From NCBI GenBank assembly GCA_039621445.1, contig CP154957.1:33882843-33946842 (forward strand): a DNA stretch of 64,000 bases, read 5' to 3'. Shown in pieces: positions 1-11,480 of this stretch (position 1 is the stretch's first letter; the number at the start of each line of letters is the position of its first letter). The notes beneath the pieces are model-generated. The model searched no databases, was not told the DNA's origin, and saw nothing but the letters and a program-made list of their open reading frames with translations. The stretch comes from Euglena gracilis (lineage: Eukaryota > Euglenida > Euglenophyceae > Euglenales). The position numbers and the translations under genes are program-made.

Positions 1-77
1 GAGGCGGAGGGGCACGAGGCGGCCGTGCAGCAGCTGCGGGCTGTGACGGAGGAGCACGCCCGGGCAGAGCCCCGCCG
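1..77 (+). CDS. Partial exon of a coiled-coil protein
   Basis: The window opens inside an exon. The plus frame starting at base 1 reads Glu/Ala/Gln/Arg-rich residues (EAEGHEAAVQQLRAVTEEH), typical of an alpha-helical coiled coil, and runs to a GT at 78-79. Later exons of the same style on the same strand suggest one spliced host gene. The product is not recognised. Without transcript data the donor is a guess; the coding call rests on composition and similarity of style to the other exons. Confidence 0.4.
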
Positions 78-577
78 GTGGCCCGCCCCGGGGCCATTGC
101 CGTTGCCAAGGTGAAGAATATGCCGAAAGTGGTGGAAGTTTCCTCGCCTGTTATTATTTCAGGTCCTCCAGGTCAGGAATGTCAACCCATGCTTTATGCC
201 TTCGCTGACACCCATTTCCACTTCATTGCAGACTCGATCCGCCGTCGGTCATGGCTCTGCTGCAGCCTGTTTCTCATTCATTGGCTGAGTGCTCGTCTCT
301 TCAAAGTCTATGTCTCATACACCGTTGGTCCAACGGACCCTTTTATTGGCCGATCGCAATTTCTGATAAACTGTCCATTTTAAAATGTCGTATCCTAGAA
401 TCCAAAACATGCTGCGAAAAATGCAATTTTTGGTGATGGCATTTACTGATTGGCTTTTGAAAAAGTAACTGGGTTTAAAGGTGGAAAGCGCCCCCAAAGC
501 ACCATTTGCCGGGTTGAGTGCCGCAAACTGCTGCCATCCTGAACCCCAGGCAGGCCACCCCCTCCCCCCGCCGGCAG

Positions 578-681
578 GGCCCTGCCTCGGGGCCACCCGG
601 GACGTCGCGGCGGCCCGGGATGCCCTGGCGCGGGCCCAACAAGGCTGGGACCAGGCGGCTTTGAGCGCCACCTTCCCCCAG
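578..681 (+). CDS. Candidate coiled-coil exon
   Basis: A pyrimidine-rich tract ends in CAG just before 578, and a CAG|GTATCG donor follows 681. The open frame reads DVAAARDALARAQQGWDQAA, an amphipathic helix like the neighbouring exons. The codon phase does not join simply to the exon at 1-77, so an exon may be missing or this one may be skipped. Function unknown. Confidence 0.35.
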
Positions 682-1605
682 GTATCGGCGCTCCCCGGCA
701 ACAAACTTGTTTGTGGAGATGGGGGGAGGGCTGCTGTCGGTGAGACCTTCCCAGCATTTGGGGCAGGAGCCTAAGAGGCCTGAGGCGGAGGCAGAGCAGA
801 CGCGGATGACGACACACTACGAAGAGCTTCAAAGCAGGTGTGCCCCCTCCTGGACTTTCTATTTGGCTGCCTTCATGGCCTGTCGAAGCAAGTGGCTTTT
901 TGATGTGGTGCTTCATAATTCATGCCAGGGTTAACTGGCTGTATTTTGGAATTCTGAGAGGGAAGGGGTTGACCGCAAGTACACCTCCTCCTCTCACCGC
1001 TCACAGCTTTTGGGGGAATAACACCCCAGACGCCAGCAGCCACAACCCCGCCTGCACCACACCTGTACCCACCCAAATACGTACGTCACCAGTCACCACC
1101 CAGTCACATATGAAGGCCTGCCAACCTTTCCAAACTGGCCGGTGCAAACTAGGCTGAACGCTTCTTCGGTGGCAGGAAAAAGCAAACTTGTGCAGGAAGG
1201 ATGCCATCTGGGCTTCCAGCACAGGAACTGAAGACACATCACTCCGGCAAACAAATATTTTCTTTTTCTTCCTAGTTTGGTGAATCCTTGGCCGCATTTG
1301 TAGTGCCACCACTGGGTCGCACAAAAGCGGGGATTATGGATTGATGCCGCGCCGAGGCTCCCAACCCACGACCCTCGCCTCCCGGCATTCGGCCCCCTCA
1401 GCTCGAATGCTATCCTCTGATCCTGGCCCTGCGACGTCATCGATGAGACGCATCAGAGGCGGGGCATCGGCAGGATGCGTTCATTAAAATAATTCCAGTA
1501 AAAAGAGGACACCAGACGTGGTCTGCACTGGTGAGCAGGTGGTCCCTCCCCCCCCCCCCCGCAGCGTGGGGTAACTCAGGACCCCTCGGTTTGGCCCACC
1601 CCCAG

Positions 1606-1697
1606 GGCGGCGCAGGAGCTTGAGGAGGTTCGGGCTGCGCTGCGGGCTCAGCGGGCAGCGTGGCGGGCTCTGCCGGCCAGGCTTCCTTTTAAGGAAG
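1606..1697 (+). CDS. Candidate coiled-coil exon
   Basis: The acceptor CCCCCAG precedes 1606 and AAG|GTCC follows 1697. The frame reads AAQELEEVRAALRAQRAAWR, a strong heptad-like helix. Its end phase (one base over) matches the start phase of the exon at 2,534, which supports a direct splice. The protein is not identified. Confidence 0.4.
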
Positions 1698-2533
1698 GTC
1701 CCCCCCCCCCCCCCCGTGTGGCAGGAAGGTGGTTGGGGCTGTTTAGAGTTTGACCCAGGGGGAGGAGGGTAAGTAAGTCCTGGAGTCGGTTGTCCGGACC
1801 AGGGGTTTCTCAAGCACCCCTGGGGGGGGGGGGGTCCCACGGGCCGGCTGGAAAAGGGTCCAGGGGTCAAGGGGGGGGGGGTCCGGTCGGCAAGGAGCTG
1901 GACCCAGCGGGTACCCAAAAAGTGCCCAAAGAGACCAAATCCAGCTGGGCTGGCATTTTTCCGCCAAAAATTGGGGATGAAAACCAAAAACCCACCCCAA
2001 AGTGCCATTTTTGACCATCCCCCCCCCCTTTTCGGTCCAGCCCAGCTTTGCCGGATTGGCCCAAACTTTATTTCAGCAGCTCCCTGGGGGGGGGGTCTGC
2101 AGCCCAGCTGGGAGGTGCTGGCTGGAAAGAGGTGCTGGCTGGCTGACCCCCCCTCCCTGGACCAGACGGACCCCAGGCGGGGGTACACGGGACCCCACCC
2201 CCTCGAAGGTCAAAATTTCCTTCCGGCGCTTTGTGCTGAAAAGTTTGCATTTTTGTCAAGTATTTGTCCAAAGTTGCAATTCTTGCCATTGGGGGGGGTA
2301 AAATTTTTCGGGCACTTTGCACCGGACCGAAAGTCGCCCGGACCGCGCCACTGTTGAGGTTGGGTGGTCCCCTCCCTCCTGGACCAGAGGGGGGTCCGAC
2401 CCCTCCCACCTGCCCTTTTATCGACCCCTCCCCGGGGGGTCATAAGTGCTTGTAATGGGCAGGCACCCCTCAGCCCAAGGCAACCCCCCCCCGAGGTCGG
2501 TCAAAGGAAGCCCGCAGCCGGCTACCCCTCCAG

Positions 2534-2674
2534 GGGAAGCGGCGGCGGCCCACGTCCCTGCCCTGCGCCTGCAGGCGGAGATGCTGGCCACCGCGGTGGC
2601 GGCCTTGAGCGACGTGGTCCCCGCCATCGGCAGGCGTGCCTCCCCTCCCCTGGGCCTGGCCTGGCCGTCATTCG
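2534..2674 (+). CDS. Candidate coiled-coil exon
   Basis: The acceptor CCTCCAG precedes 2534. A donor GTATCG, the same six bases as after 681, follows 2674. The frame reads a helical segment beginning EAAAAHVPALRLQAEML and is in phase with the exon ending at 1697. The last part is Pro-rich, so the true donor could lie earlier. Confidence 0.4.
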
Positions 2675-2860
2675 GTATCGACTGAATGGCGGCTTTGGCC
2701 CGTCTCTCGCCACACTCCGGCCGGACGGCGAATGTCTCTCCCACCCCTCAAAAGAACAAGCCCCTCCCCCTGGGGTTTTCAGCGGCGGACTCAAAAAAGG
2801 TCCCGGGGAGGGGTACAGGAGGAGGGGTTGATGGGGCTCAGCGGCGTCCGTGGGTGGCAG

Positions 2861-2996
2861 GGGGCTGCGGGCGCTGCGGCAGCAGGACGGCGCGGTGGCC
2901 CAGCTGGTCCAGGACATGCTCGGTGGGGCCAAGGCAGCCCAGGCAGCCCACGTGGCCGCGGTCGCCGAGCTGGACGCAGAGCGCCGGCGGTGGAAA
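2861..2996 (+). CDS. Candidate coiled-coil exon
   Basis: GGTGGCAG precedes 2861 and AAA|GTGTGT follows 2996. The frame reads LRALRQQDGAVAQLVQDML and ends with a charged helix, AELDAERRRWK. It ends on a complete codon. The exon at 7,492 also begins on a complete codon, so the two join in frame across a 4.5-kb intron that contains the inverted-repeat transposon. Confidence 0.45.
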
Positions 2997-3317
2997 GTGT
3001 GTCCCCCCCCACCAGCACTGTAACCCATATGCCCTATGCACACGTTTGGGCACATTCCAGGAGATAATGATTTCATTCAAAACGAGCCAGAAAAAGAAAC
3101 CAACAATTTGGACTTTGTATTTTCCTGGTTTGTGGAGCTTTTAAGTCGACTCTCACGTTTTTATGTTCTAAATTTGTCTGTCCGTTTTCTTTGCCATTTT
3201 CTTGATGGCACCACCATTTGTTACACCTCATAATCAGAGTCTCCCCCTCCCACAAATGATTGAGGCTTTCCGCATCCAGATAAGAACATACAGTTGAGAA
3301 ACCACATTTCCCCCCCC
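2997..3317 (+). other. Intron sequence upstream of the transposon
   Basis: AT-richer sequence with no credible coding frame. It begins with a GTGTGT donor and a run of C, and ends at the TTGTT target duplication of the 3-kb element. Nothing else was recognised. Confidence 0.4.
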
Positions 3318-3322
3318 TTGTT

Positions 3323-3388
3323 CTTAGGCGGCCTAATTCGCACTTAAGCTTTTTTCGTTTGATTTGCGCAAATGCGCAAATTTACGAA
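3323..3388 (+). repeat. Left terminal inverted repeat
   Basis: Begins CTTAGGCGGCCTAATTCGCA and ends in an overlapping pair of TGCGCAAA units followed by TTTACGAA. It matches the reverse complement of 6,223-6,298 with a few substitutions. Confidence 0.8.
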
Positions 3389-4007
3389 TTTTTTTGATTC
3401 TGCTTTGATTCGGCTGTGAAGGTCAGGGGGGTTTGAAAACATGTTGACAAGAGAGTGCAAAAAATGAGTGAAATTCTGTTTTTGGCGGTATGACCCCCGG
3501 GACTTTGGCGAAAAATGGTGTTTTGGCGGGGTCCGGAAATGGACTTTGTACGTCGAAACCCCCGGGACCTTGCCGACCCACCCTGAAAAAAAAACACAAA
3601 AAAGCACCTTAGGAACGGGACCTTTACTGCCCTTGTTGCTCCTTTCGGCTGTGTCCCCGGGTGTGTCCGAGCTGCCGGGCGGTGTGAATCCTGGGTGTTT
3701 GCCGGACTGCGTTACTTGTGGCGCCTTGGTGTGGTGTTTGTGGGGCGTTTGTTAGAGTGCGGGGAGGAGGTGCCGGGGGGTGTGGGTGTGGTGTGACCAA
3801 GCGGGAAGGAGGGACACAAGGGAAGGAAGGTGAGTGTGGGGTGTTTGGCAAGGGATGTGCAGGGGGGATGAAATGGAGTCCACAGGGAATGAAGGGGACG
3901 GGTGTCTGCCACCCGGCTTATGCCCGGGATCCACACAACCAGTTGTGTGGCAAAGAACCCAGCGGAAGAAGCCCAACACTGGAAGGACAGAATATTGTGT
4001 TTATTTG

Positions 4008-4515
4008 CGCAAATGCGCGCACCAACATGTTTATGTTTATCTGCGCAATTGCGCAAATGAACATGAACAAGTCCTTCAAGGATTGGGCTTTGGTACCCAT
4101 GAATTGACGCTGTTGATAAACGGCGTGAAACAGGGGCCGTGACGGCACGGACCAACGGGCCGTCCAGTTGGTGCGTTTGTCACAGTGTTTGTCGACGGTG
4201 CAGACTTATGGGTGCAAATGCGCGCACAAACAAAATTCTGTTTGTCCGCGCATTTTCGCAAATGCGCAAACGAACATGTTCTGTGTTTATTTGCGCATTT
4301 GCGCAAATAAACACAAAGAAGAACAGTGTGACGGAAACATAACCGTCAAACACCAGCAGCAGATGTGGTGTATTTGCGCATTTGTGCGCATCACATTGTT
4401 TGTGGACGCAAATGCGCAAACTAACTGCATGAAGAAACTGTACAATTTATTATGTTTATTTGCGCATTTGCGCCCACAAAACAACGTGATGCGCGCAAAT
4501 GCGCAAATAAACCAC
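4008..4515. repeat. Left cluster of GCGCAAAT/ATTTGCGC palindromes
   Basis: At least nine palindromic sites with GCGCAAATGCGC-type cores occur about every 30-80 bases. Many are embedded in larger near-palindromes such as TTTATTTGCGCATTTGCGC followed by AAATAAAC, or beside TTGTTTGTG and ACCAACATG. Internal arrays of this kind can be transposase-binding sites in some elements. That role is inferred here, not shown. Confidence 0.7.
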
Positions 4516-5483
4516 CAATGGAGAAGTAAAAAGCGACTTCATTTGGCCCTCCTACAGCTACCCTTAGTGGCTTCTTCTGAATGGGTTCAACCCAAATGAC
4601 CACACCGTCTCCTCCGGCATATGGTGCTATTGTGCCGTTTCTGGACCATTGGGACCAAGTCCCACAAAAGATGGGGACAGAGGACCTCCTGAAGGTGGGT
4701 TCACAGCCACCCAGTAACGGCACACGTCCACCGGCACCAATTTTTGGGTCCCAAAGGCCCTGCCTGGGCTCCGCTGCTGCAGCCCCATCAGCTGCTGATG
4801 CTTCAGCACCCAGCAGACCAGCATCGACCTCCCCGGTGCAACAACACCCACCACAGCGGCCACGTTATTCCCCACCACCGGGGTGTGAGACTGGGGGGAC
4901 GACGTGGTGCCAATGCATGGCAACCAGCAGCCGGAGAGAGATAGCCCTCAAACAACCCGTTACTTTGGGTGCAAGGAAGTGTTGAAGCTTTACCACTGGA
5001 TTTTGTGCATCAAAGCGGCGGGACCCACTCCCCCCAAATTATGCACAAAACCTGGTGTTTTTTACGTATTTCAAGGGGAAAATGGCAAAGAAAACCATAA
5101 AACGGATTACGGCCGGACACGTCCCGGGCATTTCAGGTGCCAAATTTTGTCTTCTTGTAACGCAGTCCTGTTGCAGAAAAGGTGTCCAACAGGCACAGGT
5201 AGTTTGCATGTCATCGATTCATGACGTTTAACTGCCAAACGGATGACGCCAAAACAACAGGCCGTTCAGGCCGGGTAACAGCAGTGCAAAATTACACACG
5301 TAAGGCAGGCAAATTTTGGCCAGTCACATGCCGTGTTCCAGTGAGCATTACACACTACCTCTCACCACAAATTTCATCACCACATAATCGTGGTGCAAAT
5401 CAATGGTTGGCGTGAGGAATTGCGTTCGCCAGCTGTCACGGAGGAGGAGATGGTATCGCACAACTGATGTGTGTTGGTGCGCG

Positions 5484-5905
5484 CATTTGCGCAAATAAAC
5501 ACAACTTTGTTTGTGTGCTCTAAGGCTCCTACAAACACATCATTTTGAAGCGGTGTATAAAATGTTGGTGCGCGCATTTGCGCATCAACGTACATCAACG
5601 TAATTGTGTTTATTTGCGCAATTGTGCGCACCAACACGCCCAGCACGTTTTTAAACCTCGTAGGGTCATGGTCCTCATTGGTGTCTTTTAACATAGAAAG
5701 TAAAAATACATGTTTATTTGCGCATTTGCGCAAATAAACATAAATATGTTGGTGCGCGCATTTGCGCAAATGCGACACCACCAACTTTGTTTGTGCGCGC
5801 ATTTGCGCCCACCAACATGTCATTTTAACATCATCGGTGTACGTTTTATTTGTGCAAATGCGCCCACAAACACAATTGTTTTTATTTGCGCAAATGCGCC
5901 CACAA
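5484..5905. repeat. Right cluster of GCGCAAAT/ATTTGCGC palindromes
   Basis: About eight sites with the same core and the same flanking words as the left cluster (GTTGGTGCGCGCATTTGCGC and TTTATTTGCGCAAATGCGCC are typical). The two clusters are placed roughly symmetrically about the middle of the element, which suggests that the array is part of its architecture. Confidence 0.7.
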
Positions 5906-6222
5906 ACACAAATCAGTTGCGTGATGGCTGGCTGACGTAGTCTGTGGTGTGTGATCTATTGAGGCTCTTTGTGTTCTTACCGGTGGCGGCAGCATCCAGT
6001 CAGTTCAGCCAGGACTTCAGCACCATTTCCCAGTGTCGTAACAAGGGGTGTGTGCCTCTCTTCTGTTTGACATACAAGAGCACCACTCTCACCCTCAGCC
6101 CTCTTCACGTCACTTGGTAAGCACCATTTACACCAAACCACTGGGAGTTAATCCCCTCCAATAGAGGGGTGTCACAGCTCATGATCTGTTCTCCTTGTGC
6201 CAGGGTACAGGGTCCATGTGTT

Positions 6223-6298
6223 TCGTAAAATTTGCGCATTTGCGCAAATGCGCAAATTCTAAAAGAAAAACCCTTAAGTGCGAAATCGGCCGCCTAAG
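6223..6298 (-). repeat. Right terminal inverted repeat
   Basis: Reverse complement begins CTTAGGCGGCCGATTTCGCA. It carries three consecutive GCGCAAAT units, one more than the left end, and ends at GCCTAAG next to the TTGTT duplication. Confidence 0.8.
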
Positions 6299-6303
6299 TT
6301 GTT

Positions 6304-7491
6304 GTTTTTTGCTTTTTGGATTTTTATATTTTTTGTCTGCATAGGTTTCTGCGCACTGCTGGACTGCTGGAATGAATTAACCTCCGATGTATTTGTCATA
6401 ATAAAATATGCGGCATTATGCCATTGTTAATCAATCATTATGCCACTGTGAAGAGGGGGTCTTATTAACAAAGAAAAATATTTTTTATTATCACCGAATA
6501 TTTGCACACAGAGAATATTTAGCTCAGGGTGCCCCTTGGACAGTCATTCTTGTGCAAAACTGGTATTAAAATGTCCCCGCGACTTTCAGTGAACCCCAGA
6601 TTTGGGGATTGGCAACAGTCATTTTCTGAGGATTTTATGGCGGGAGACAGGCAGGTGCACAAAAACACTGAGAAAGCTTTGGTGGAATCCCCAAAAAAAT
6701 CACGAAAGAGACACCAGCGGTCGCACAGAAATACGGCCATACAGCCCTGGGTGCCACGCTGGGTGCCCAACGTGCTCGATCTGCCCAACCTCCAGCCCAA
6801 ACCCCTCCCCCAGGGAGTGAACATTGGGGGCTCCAGAGGGGTCCGACCTGCCCCCTCTGGGCCAGGGGTCCGGCAGCCCAGGATGCCCCTCAAAACCCCC
6901 AAAAAATCTTCCTCTGCGCTTCGCAGAGATTTGTCCATAAATTTTGGCCAGTTGCTTGGAAGTGTGTGGAAACGTGATTTTTGAGCCCCTCTCCAATCTC
7001 CAATGTTTTTGTTTTGTGCCCTTTTTTTTGGATGGGAGCCCCCCACTTGGCACCCTGCCCCAAACAAACCAACGAGGGGATGGTGGAAGGGATAAAAGGA
7101 CATTTTTTTTTTAATACCAAATAAACAATCCATTTCAGGGAGCAAAACATTGGTGTCTTTTACTGATAATTTGAACGAACCCAAGAGGCATGGTGCCACT
7201 CCGTTTGTTTTCCATGCCTGTGCATCAGCATCCCCCCCAAAATATTCTGTTCCCAAGTCCAATGAACACATAGGAGGGGCGGTGTCGGAATGACCCTCCA
7301 CTGCTGCATCACCATTTCCATGCCTCCCCCGTCCCGGTGGGCGTTTCTTTCCCCCGACGGGTCCTGGTTTTTAGAGTTTGAAACAAAATGACAGAGAGCT
7401 GAAATTTTGAGAGAGAATTAATTTGCCAAAAAATTTCCCATATTTATTTCCCACTGATTTTCCAACTCCTCGGTTGCTTTGCATCCCGCAG
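6304..7491 (+). other. Intron sequence downstream of the transposon
   Basis: No convincing exon is visible. A 260-residue minus-strand open frame at 6,519-7,301 has no domain-like composition, and the plus strand has frequent stops. The stretch ends in a normal-looking pyrimidine tract and CCGCAG acceptor. Confidence 0.4.
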
Positions 7492-7843
<352 letters not shown>

Positions 7844-8197
7844 AGGCGCAGGGGGGGGGGTGCAAACATTGGCCATTTACCCCCCCTGGGGCGTGTGTGT
7901 GTCGTGTGTGTCGGGTGTGTTTCAAGTTCAGTCATTAGATGTAAAACATGCGCAGGGACAGGCGATCATGTTGGCGGGAACCAGGCTTCTTTTTCCAGCG
8001 GTGGAGGGGTGATATGGGCAGCCCCCCCCCCAACCCCCAGGGGTTTGGGTTTTGCGGTGGGTAGCGCCTGAAAATGGCTGTTTTTAAGGGGGAATAGGCT
8101 TGGTGGGCACACGCTTCCCCACTTTCTGGACCTTGATCCCTGTGACTTTTTTGACTCAAACTCAGGGCCTGAATTCATCCTGGGATTCATGGTGTGG

Positions 8198-8214
8198 ACA
8201 CACACACGCACACA

Positions 8215-8259
<45 letters not shown>

Positions 8260-8262
8260 CTC

Positions 8263-8293
<31 letters not shown>
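8198..8293. repeat. (CA)n-CCCCTCCA-(GT)n inverted microsatellite
   Basis: About 58 bases of CA repeats are followed by an 8-base spacer and about 29 bases of GT repeats. The arms are complementary, so the tract can fold into a hairpin or cruciform. Confidence 0.95.
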
Positions 8294-8296
<3 letters not shown>

Positions 8297-8648
8297 TCCA
8301 GCTTCAGTGATCATTTGGGCCCGAAGCCTTACCAGAGCTGTCCCTTGTGCAACACCCTCCACTTGTGGTTCGCCCTCAGCCTGAAGATGTGATATGGGCT
8401 GGGGAAGGGTCGGCGCACCCATTGCCCTCGCCCAGGGCCTCCGCCGCCTGGCAAACCCCCAAGCACACCGCCGCCTGGCCCCCAACCGATCGTGACGGCG
8501 ACCGCGGCAGCCCCGCAGGGCCCCCGCCGTTTCCGCTCCTCCTCGCGCCGCCCCACCCGGACCGGCAGGTGTCCGCCTCCCCACACGGCCGCCACGTTGA
8601 GGATTGCGGCCCCTGTGTGTCGACACCGGGTTGCTTTCCTCTCGACAG

Positions 8649-8791
8649 GACAACTGCACGCCTCCCTCGTCTCGGCCCCCACCCCGAGACGGCCGGCTGT
8701 CCCCCGCCTCAGCGACCAGGTCAGCCACCCCTCCGGCTGCGATTCGCAGTTCGTCCTCGTCGTCCCGGCCGGATTCTTATGCTAGCCAGCG
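8649..8791 (+). CDS. Candidate exon encoding a Ser/Pro-rich tail
   Basis: Acceptor TCTCGACAG and donor AGCG|GTGTGT. One frame gives a Ser/Pro/Arg-rich disordered segment (DNCTPPSSRPPPRDG, then SSSSSSRPDSYASQR), plausible as a low-complexity tail after the coiled coil. The phase does not match the exon ending at 7655 without an intermediate exon, so the assignment is weak. Confidence 0.3.
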
Positions 8792-9498
8792 GTGTGTGCG
8801 CCTGCAGGCAGCAGGCAGCACGACATTATAGCTCCATCCAACTAGAAATGGGCGGGGGCCGGCCAGGGTGGTACAGAATCCCCGAAATGGTCGAAATCCC
8901 CGCCCCCACCCCACCATTGCAGACCACCATTGTGGACCGCCACCCCCCCCTTCCCGTATTTCTGGGATCACCTTTTTTTAGGTCAGTTTTTGTTTTTGGT
9001 GCATTTCACCCCGAAGGAATTTTTCCTTGCGAACTGTCAGCCGGCAACACCACTGCACACTCTCATACTCCGCCACTTTTATCTTTTTATTGATGAATGA
9101 TGATGATTTGTATTTGATCTGTGAAGCCAACTGAATCTTTGACAAGGTCAGGGAATGGATAGTGCAGGATGCAGATGAGAATTCACAAAAAACGCTTGGT
9201 TGACAAAAACAAAAAAAAAACAGAAACAAATTTGGTTGAAAAAGTTCTTGTTCAGAAGCCTCTCTAGGAAGAATCAATGGATTTGATGCTGTTTGCAGGG
9301 GAGGCAATGGTGACTTGACCTCATTTTACGTGGTTTGGTGTGATTTCAATTGAAAATTTGTTTGACCGCAAGTGTTTCACATGCGATTTTTGATGGTTTT
9401 GCATGATTCGCATGCTTTCTGGAGTAATGGATAACGTGGTCATATGCAATTTTGTGCAATTTTATGTCTCACCTTTTGTTGTTGTTTTTTGAAAATAG

Positions 9499-9703
9499 CC
9501 CTGCTCCCAACTCACTCCACGTCGTAGAACCTGCATCTCTGCTCCAACACCCCCCCTCCTACAAACCCTTGTGGCTTGGTTGGTCCAAACCAACTCTGAC
9601 CCATAACCCCTCCCGACGTCAACCAGCCCTTCCTGCAACCTTGGTTGTCTTCAGTGGCTCTTACGCCAAACATTGTGACGACGTTTTTTTTCATTGCATT
9701 TAG
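9499..9703 (+). CDS. Possible terminal exon
   Basis: A T-rich tract ends in AAAATAG before 9499. Spliced to the exon ending at 8791, an open frame continues through PAPNSLHVVEPASLL and ends at TAG 9,701-9,703. No domain or conserved motif supports it; it is offered only as the simplest end of the upstream gene. Confidence 0.2.
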
Positions 9704-11480
9704 GGGAATTTCCCTCCCTCCTCTGCAGTCTCGCCGCCATACAACACGCTAAACGATCCAGCAGTGCGCGACCAACGCACCATCAGCGGCGTCCCTTGTA
9801 GTGCATTGCATTCCCGCGACAAGTGTCAAAATTGTGTCTTGTGACACAAACAAACGCCAACTCACCTCGACGTTCGAACGCCTCCCCCCACTGTTGACTG
9901 TTAATTATTTGCTATTCATTTTCCCCGTGGTTTTGAAACATTGTTCGTAAACAACTGTTCAGTGTGTTGGGCTTGGAGCCAGGCCGTGTTTTAGTCGGGT
10001 GCCGACCCCTGCCTTGGCAGCGGGGGGGGGTGTAGGGCACACGGCCAAAAGTGCCCTTGCACAACCCCGGCGCCGAAGGCGCCGGGAAGCCAAAAATGGC
10101 CTATTTTCAAAGGAATGTGCCTAGGCAAAGGCCGAAATCCGCCCCCCCCCCCCGGGGGGTAGTGCCTGCCTGGGGTTGGTAAAAAAAGCCTGCTTGGAGG
10201 TCCCGCTAAGTGCGACGTGGGGGTCCCCCTCGTCCCCCATTTCCTACTGACAGCAGGCTTTCGAAAACAAAATTTTGTGTGCGTCTTTTTTTTACCTGGC
10301 TCAGTGCCCGACCGCCTGTCTGTCGGACTCCAAAGACACAGGAAGGGGGAGGAAGGGACCAAGAGGGCGAAACACAGAAGATGGTGAGGTCCTGCTGTCC
10401 TTGCCGGCTGTTTGCTCTGGTGTGTTTGTGTGCGCGGGGGGTGCCTCTTACTGCGCCTTTGTTTCCGGAGTTGGCGATGACGATGAGGCCTCTTCCGACA
10501 GCTTGGTGAAGCTGAACCGTCTTTCCCCCCTCCCTCTCACATGGCCGCTTGGTGGGGTGCCCCCCCCCGGGGGTGGGGATGACTGTCTTCGTCTGGTGTG
10601 TTTTTGGGCAGGTAGTGTCGTAATCACTAGAGGAAAACCGACCAAGGAGGAAGGGGCACCGAGGGCGAAGCACAAAGACCTTGTGAGGCCATGCCGTACC
10701 CGCCGGCGGTGTTTGGCCGGATTGTTTTTGGTGCGTTAGGTTAGGAGGTCCCGCTTAGCGCTGCCCTGCCGGAGTTGGCTAAATATTCTGCTCCGATTTG
10801 GCGACGTGACTTCTTGCCCCTGGGGGGGTCTCCCCCCCGCTGCCCCCCCTGGCCCCCATTTTCTGACCGAGGGCTTTTGAAGGCAAATTTTGTTCTACGG
10901 GTGGGGTGGTCGGGCTCACAAGGTCTTTGTGCTTCGCCCTCGCTGTCCCTTCCTCCCTAGCCGGTTTGCCTGGAGGGAGTACGAGACACCTCGGGCCCCG
11001 CACTTTGCCCTTGTGAGGCAGATTGCGCACTGGAATTTGGGGAGGCCAGGGCATTTTCTAGGGCACCTTGGGCACCAAGTGTTTGATAATGGGCTGCAAA
11101 AGCCTCCACCCTCCTCCACTGGCCATTTTGGCAAAATTCTTGGGCAGAAAGGCCCAATTTTTTGAGTAAACCATCTCCGGCCCGTCAGGTGGAGTGTGCA
11201 CACCTGGGGGGTCACCCCATGTTTGGCCAAAAATTATTTATGATAGAAGCAATGGTATCTGCACTTATGGACCTGAAGGTGGGTTTTAATGAAATCAGAA
11301 GGGGGCCCCAGGTCTGACGAATGAACGTGTGGCAGCCACATAAGACATCATTAAATAAAAGGGGTTTGTTTATGGACATGTGGGAATGGACACCACCCTC
11401 GCCCACTTGTGAAAATTCTGGCCTTTACGCTTAATTTTTATGTAGTGTGCCCTACCCAACACACTGGCGGTTCGTTTAAT
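9704..11480. other. Intergenic sequence with a small inverted repeat
   Basis: No credible gene. A ~65-base segment around 10,624-10,690 (containing GAGGGCGAAGCACAAAGACC) recurs inverted near 10,911-10,985, and a weaker direct copy lies near 10,340-10,390. Flanking words (CCCCCATTT, CAAAATTTTGT-like) also recur near 10,240 and 10,860, so this looks like diverged copies of one short repeat. Confidence 0.45.

Larger units (their letters stand above)
78..2860 (+). other. Intervening sequence between candidate exons
   Basis: Between the short exons lie non-coding stretches with runs of 9-13 C or G (for example near 1,548, 1,700, 1,830 and 1,870). Both strands have many short open frames, but these are driven by the poly-G/C tracts and show no helix-forming or domain-like composition. 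No RNA gene or repeat family was recognised here. Confidence 0.4.
3323..6298. mobile_element. Non-autonomous TIR DNA transposon with palindrome arrays
   Basis: The two ends are inverted copies that start CTTAGGCGGCC and share about 66 bases, including a TTCGCACTTAAG block and GCGCAAATGCGC units. TTGTT is directly repeated outside both ends (3,318-3,322 and 6,299-6,303), as expected for a cut-and-paste insertion with a 5-bp target duplication. The interior shows no transposase domain. Open frames in it are translations of the palindrome repeat. Two clusters of the palindrome lie inside the left and right halves. The superfamily is not assigned: a 5-bp duplication alone is not diagnostic. It sits in an intron of the host gene and has no visible effect on the flanking exons. 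Confidence 0.8.

Noticed and set aside
3834-5940. Frames with repeated FICANAR/FICAIAQ peptides
   Set aside because: Translations of the GCGCAAAT palindrome array in the inverted-repeat transposon; no transposase motif.
6519-7301. 260-codon minus-strand ORF as a gene
   Set aside because: No domain-like composition or neighbours, and it lies within the intron inferred from in-phase flanking exons.
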